DNA from: an uncultured euryarchaeote
GTDB lineage: Archaea > Thermoplasmatota > Poseidoniia > Poseidoniales > Poseidoniaceae
Assembly (NCBI GenBank): GCA_937894115.1
Contig: CALBFP010000042.1
Coordinates: forward strand, 1 to 40,758
Direction: 5' to 3'
Length of the DNA stretch: 40,758 nt
Shown: piece by piece, positions 38,472-40,758 of the stretch
How positions within the stretch are numbered: the first letter of the stretch is position 1
Layout of the letters: every line of letters starts with the position of its first letter
Translations under genes and position numbers: made by a program
The notes under the pieces: model-generated
What the model was told of the DNA's origin: nothing
Seen by the model: only the letters and a program-made list of their open reading frames with translations
The model's database searches: none

Positions 38472-39895
38472 AGTTTCAAATTCGCTTGACGTGCGAGCAG
38501 TAGAATGTGCATAGAATGTTCAAGCATGGCTGCGTTTGCCATTGCTTGATCGAGATTGGCCCCCACTGCATAAGCGCCATGACCGCGCACAACAACGCAC
38601 CGCATTCCGCCTTGTTGCAGGGCTTCGGCGACTTGGCGAAGAAATTCTTCTTGTGCATCATCATCAGGGTCAACAATGACAACCTTGCCAATCTGTTCTC
38701 TTCCAAGTACGTCGATTGGTTGGACCAGTATCAAGTCTTTCTCGCAACTGGCGGCTGTTGTGTAGGGCCCTTGCATGTGAATGCAGGCAGCAGGTCCGCC
38801 AGTTACCAAAGCAACTGAGGCAAGGAGGACTTCATGAACCTTCCAATCGGTTATGGAACCCCTCGGAGAATCGCCCCCCAGACGTCCTCCAATAATGCCT
38901 CGATCGTCAAGTCTTGCTAACATTGTTGAGTGGCGTGTACTGATCATCAACCCAGGTTCATCGGGATGGAGCATTGAAATGGACCCCATTGCTCCTTTCA
39001 CCAAGCCTTCTCGACTCAGTTGACGCCCCATACGAGCAAAATCCGCAACGAGATGGGGTGGCACAACGATGTTATCGAGAACAACAGGTGGCATGGGAAC
39101 TTCTTCGATTTCTTCGATAATTTCTGCAGCGCCCACTAGACTTCCACGCAAACGTTCAATCTCTGCGGTTAATCGGGCTATTTCCATCTCGCGTTCAACA
39201 TCATCAGATGATTCGTCCGATAATGGTTCTAAATTCGCTTCGTCTGAATCTTCCGGTTCGGTCGGTTCCGATTCTGCAGGTGATTGTGGCGCATTCGCCG
39301 ATTGCTCAGATGAGTCTGTCTCTGAATCGGCTGACGTTTCCGATGACCCAGCGTCTTCATCTTCCAACGCTTCTTCTTCTGCAGTTACTTCCAGCTCTTC
39401 AACAACTTCGTTTTCTTCTTCGGTACTGGAAGGTTCTTCTGTGGTTGTCTCGGGCGACTCTGCTGTTTCTTCAGAATCATCATTCTCTTCAGTCGTTTTT
39501 TCCTTTTCTTCAGCTGATGGCTCGGTTGGTGGTCCTGTTGGTGGACCTCCGGGCGGTCCTGTTGGTGGTCCCGTTGGCGGGCCTCCGGGCGGCCCTGTTG
39601 GTGGCCCTGTTGGTGGGCCTCCTAGTGGTCCTGTTGGTGGCCCTGTAGGTGGGCCTCCTGGCGGTCCTGTTGATGGCCCCTCAGTTGGACCGGGCGATGG
39701 TTCTGAGGGAGGTTCTGCAGAAGGTTCTGTGGATGTGTCTGATGGCGATTCCGCTGGCGGACCAGACGGGACTTCGGAAGGAAGGGTTGCTTCAATGCCC
39801 TCCATGGCGCCAAATGCACCGTCAAGCATTGATCCCAGAGCGGCTTCCTCTGCTTGTTCTCGGGCTGCTTCTGCGGAGGTTTTCTTGGTCGCCAT
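38468..39895 (-). CDS. Class II aldolase/adducin-like domain fused to a long acidic, Pro/Gly-rich disordered N-terminus
   Basis: C-terminal LVADFARMGRQLSREGLVKGAMGSISML...ACIHMQGPYTTAAS...VVVRGHGAYAVGANLDQAMANAAMLEHS; N-terminal GPPTGPPTGPPG repeats and Glu/Ser-rich stretch. Confidence 0.75.
   Translation of the reverse strand: MATKKTSAEAAREQAEEAALGSMLDGAFGAMEGIEATLPSEVPSGPPAESPSDTSTEPSAEPPSEPSPGPTEGPSTGPPGGPPTGPPTGPLGGPPTGPPTGPPGGPPTGPPTGPPGGPPTGPPTEPSAEEKEKTTEENDDSEETAESPETTTEEPSSTEEENEVVEELEVTAEEEALEDEDAGSSETSADSETDSSEQSANAPQSPAESEPTEPEDSDEANLEPLSDESSDDVEREMEIARLTAEIERLRGSLVGAAEIIEEIEEVPMPPVVLDNIVVPPHLVADFARMGRQLSREGLVKGAMGSISMLHPDEPGLMISTRHSTMLARLDDRGIIGGRLGGDSPRGSITDWKVHEVLLASVALVTGGPAACIHMQGPYTTAASCEKDLILVQPIDVLGREQIGKVVIVDPDDDAQEEFLRQVAEALQQGGMRCVVVRGHGAYAVGANLDQAMANAAMLEHSMHILLLARQANLKL
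39552..39675. repeat. 36-bp tandem repeat, at least three full units plus partials
   Basis: Units 39552-39587, 39588-39623, 39624-39659 then partial ggcggtcctgttgatgg; encodes (GGPPTGPPTGPP)n on minus strand; a degenerate partial unit precedes at 39529. Confidence 0.85.
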
Positions 39896-39925
39896 GGCCG
39901 TCCCTAACCTCGCGAAACCTCGCGG

Positions 39926-39934
39926 CTTAAATAG
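39926..39934 (+). promoter_or_regulatory. Putative TATA box for tRNA-Asp
   Basis: cttaaatag about 30 nt upstream of the tRNA 5' end. Confidence 0.45.
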
Positions 39935-39961
39935 CGGTTCCGTTACGGAAGGATGCTTACG

Positions 39962-40033
39962 GCCCGCTTGGTGTAGAGGTTATCATGCAGGATTGTCATT
40001 CCTGCGACCCGGGTTCAATTCCCGGAGCGGGCG
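39962..40033 (+). tRNA. tRNA-Asp(GUC)
   Basis: gcccgct...caggaTTGTCATtcctg...cccgggttcaattcccgg...agcgggc; anticodon GTC; CCA not encoded. Confidence 0.94.
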
Positions 40034-40035
40034 CC

Positions 40036-40191
40036 TCACTCCCCGCGCTTGTGAATCGTTACAGATCCGCACACGCGACACCAAACCTTGATTCCGTCAA
40101 TTCGAGGCGTCGCTCCAGCGATATCAATACTGGCCCCGCACTGACATTGGATGACGTTGCGCATGATACGTGGGGGGGAGTGGTTGTTCAT
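40036..40191 (-). CDS. Small zinc-ribbon protein
   Basis: 51 aa not in supplied ORF track: MNNHSPPRIMRNVIQCQCGASIDIAGATPRIDGIKVWCRVCGSVTIHKRGE*; CxC...CxxC; 4-nt gap to upstream Trm5-like gene; alternative start 40164. Confidence 0.6.
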   Translation of the reverse strand: MNNHSPPRIMRNVIQCQCGASIDIAGATPRIDGIKVWCRVCGSVTIHKRGE

Positions 40192-40195
40192 CAAA

Positions 40196-40758
40196 TCAGC
40201 GATTGTTTGCCCTCGATAAGATCAATTCATATCGGTACATCGCTTTTGATGTTGAGAATCCTTTGATCTCCTGAATTTCATATGTTCGAATTGACCTTTT
40301 TGATGCCTGAACCTGCGTGTAGATGTCGCTCAAAACATCGGTTTCTCTATCCACAATTGTCCACCCGCACACCAGTGTTTCTTCATCCTTGAGAAGCGGT
40401 AGAAGTTCAGGCAGGTGTTCTATGCCGTCATGTGGAAGATTTACCAGTAACACATCAGCACAACCTGCGTACTCTGGTCGGGCTGCGGCGAGTTCCCTTG
40501 CATCCATGCAATCGACAAAGTACTCACCTCCTTGTTTCCTCATCTCATGGAATTTCTCCATGTTTGCTGCAAGAAGGCGCTTTGCTGATGGATTCATATC
40601 GTTCACGTAGCTTGCAGATACAAGTTCTGCATTGGAATGCAAAAGGGCCAATGAGGGCCCCACTCCTGCGTATGGATCGCACAAAACAAGCGGTCTGCCT
40701 TTTGTTTGTTTGAATGATTTTACGGCTTCGAATGTGCTTTTTCTCTGTGTGCTTAGGC
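40196..40758 (-). CDS. Trm5-like (Met-10+) class I tRNA methyltransferase, N-terminus truncated by window edge
   Basis: Open frame through window end: ...FEAVKSFKQTKGRPLVLCDPYAGVGPSLALL...NDMNPSAKRLLAANM...ADVLLVNLPHDG. Confidence 0.75.
   Translation of the reverse strand, partial: LSTQRKSTFEAVKSFKQTKGRPLVLCDPYAGVGPSLALLHSNAELVSASYVNDMNPSAKRLLAANMEKFHEMRKQGGEYFVDCMDARELAAARPEYAGCADVLLVNLPHDGIEHLPELLPLLKDEETLVCGWTIVDRETDVLSDIYTQVQASKRSIRTYEIQEIKGFSTSKAMYRYELILSRANNR

Noticed and set aside
39523-39680. Possible CRISPR-like array
   Set aside because: Direct repeats lack unique spacers and are in frame as a Pro/Gly/Thr protein repeat.
39069-40091. 340-aa plus-strand ORF rich in Ser/Gly/Val repeats
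   Set aside because: Antisense of the acidic, Pro/Gly-rich aldolase-like gene; composition explained by complementing Glu/Pro/Gly codons, and it runs through the tRNA-Asp.

Overview
The window is a dense, mostly operonic stretch of an archaeal chromosome. It carries TFB, both DNA topoisomerase VI subunits, a clamp-loader (RFC) subunit, an RpoP-like RNA polymerase subunit, and tRNA-Arg(CCU) and tRNA-Asp(GUC). Gene content and style suggest a Marine Group II (Poseidoniales)-like euryarchaeon; that assignment is inference, not tested. Other recognisable content: HflX GTPase, a nucleotide-sugar cluster (RmlA-like, UDP-glucose-DH-like, GtrA-like, GalU), DUF2237, two tandem TerB-like proteins beside a solitary DNA methyltransferase, THEP1 NTPase, GcvH, RNase HI, a swivel-first fused aconitase/IPMD-family enzyme, a giant vWA/beta-propeller surface protein, a GPAT-like acyltransferase, a HIT protein, an SdhA/NadB-like flavoprotein lacking the usual catalytic motifs, a GuaA glutaminase subunit and a Trm5-like methyltransferase. 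The most exciting item is a 206-aa protein (37169..37789, minus) made of three tandem 66-67-aa ThiS/MoaD/ubiquitin-like repeats. Each repeat ends in Gly-Gly, with exactly one residue between repeats and one residue (Gln) after the last GG, an architecture formally like eukaryotic polyubiquitin. Two small genes absent from the ORF track were found by reading the minus strand: an RpoP-like zinc ribbon (36955..37116) and a 51-aa zinc-ribbon protein (40036..40191).
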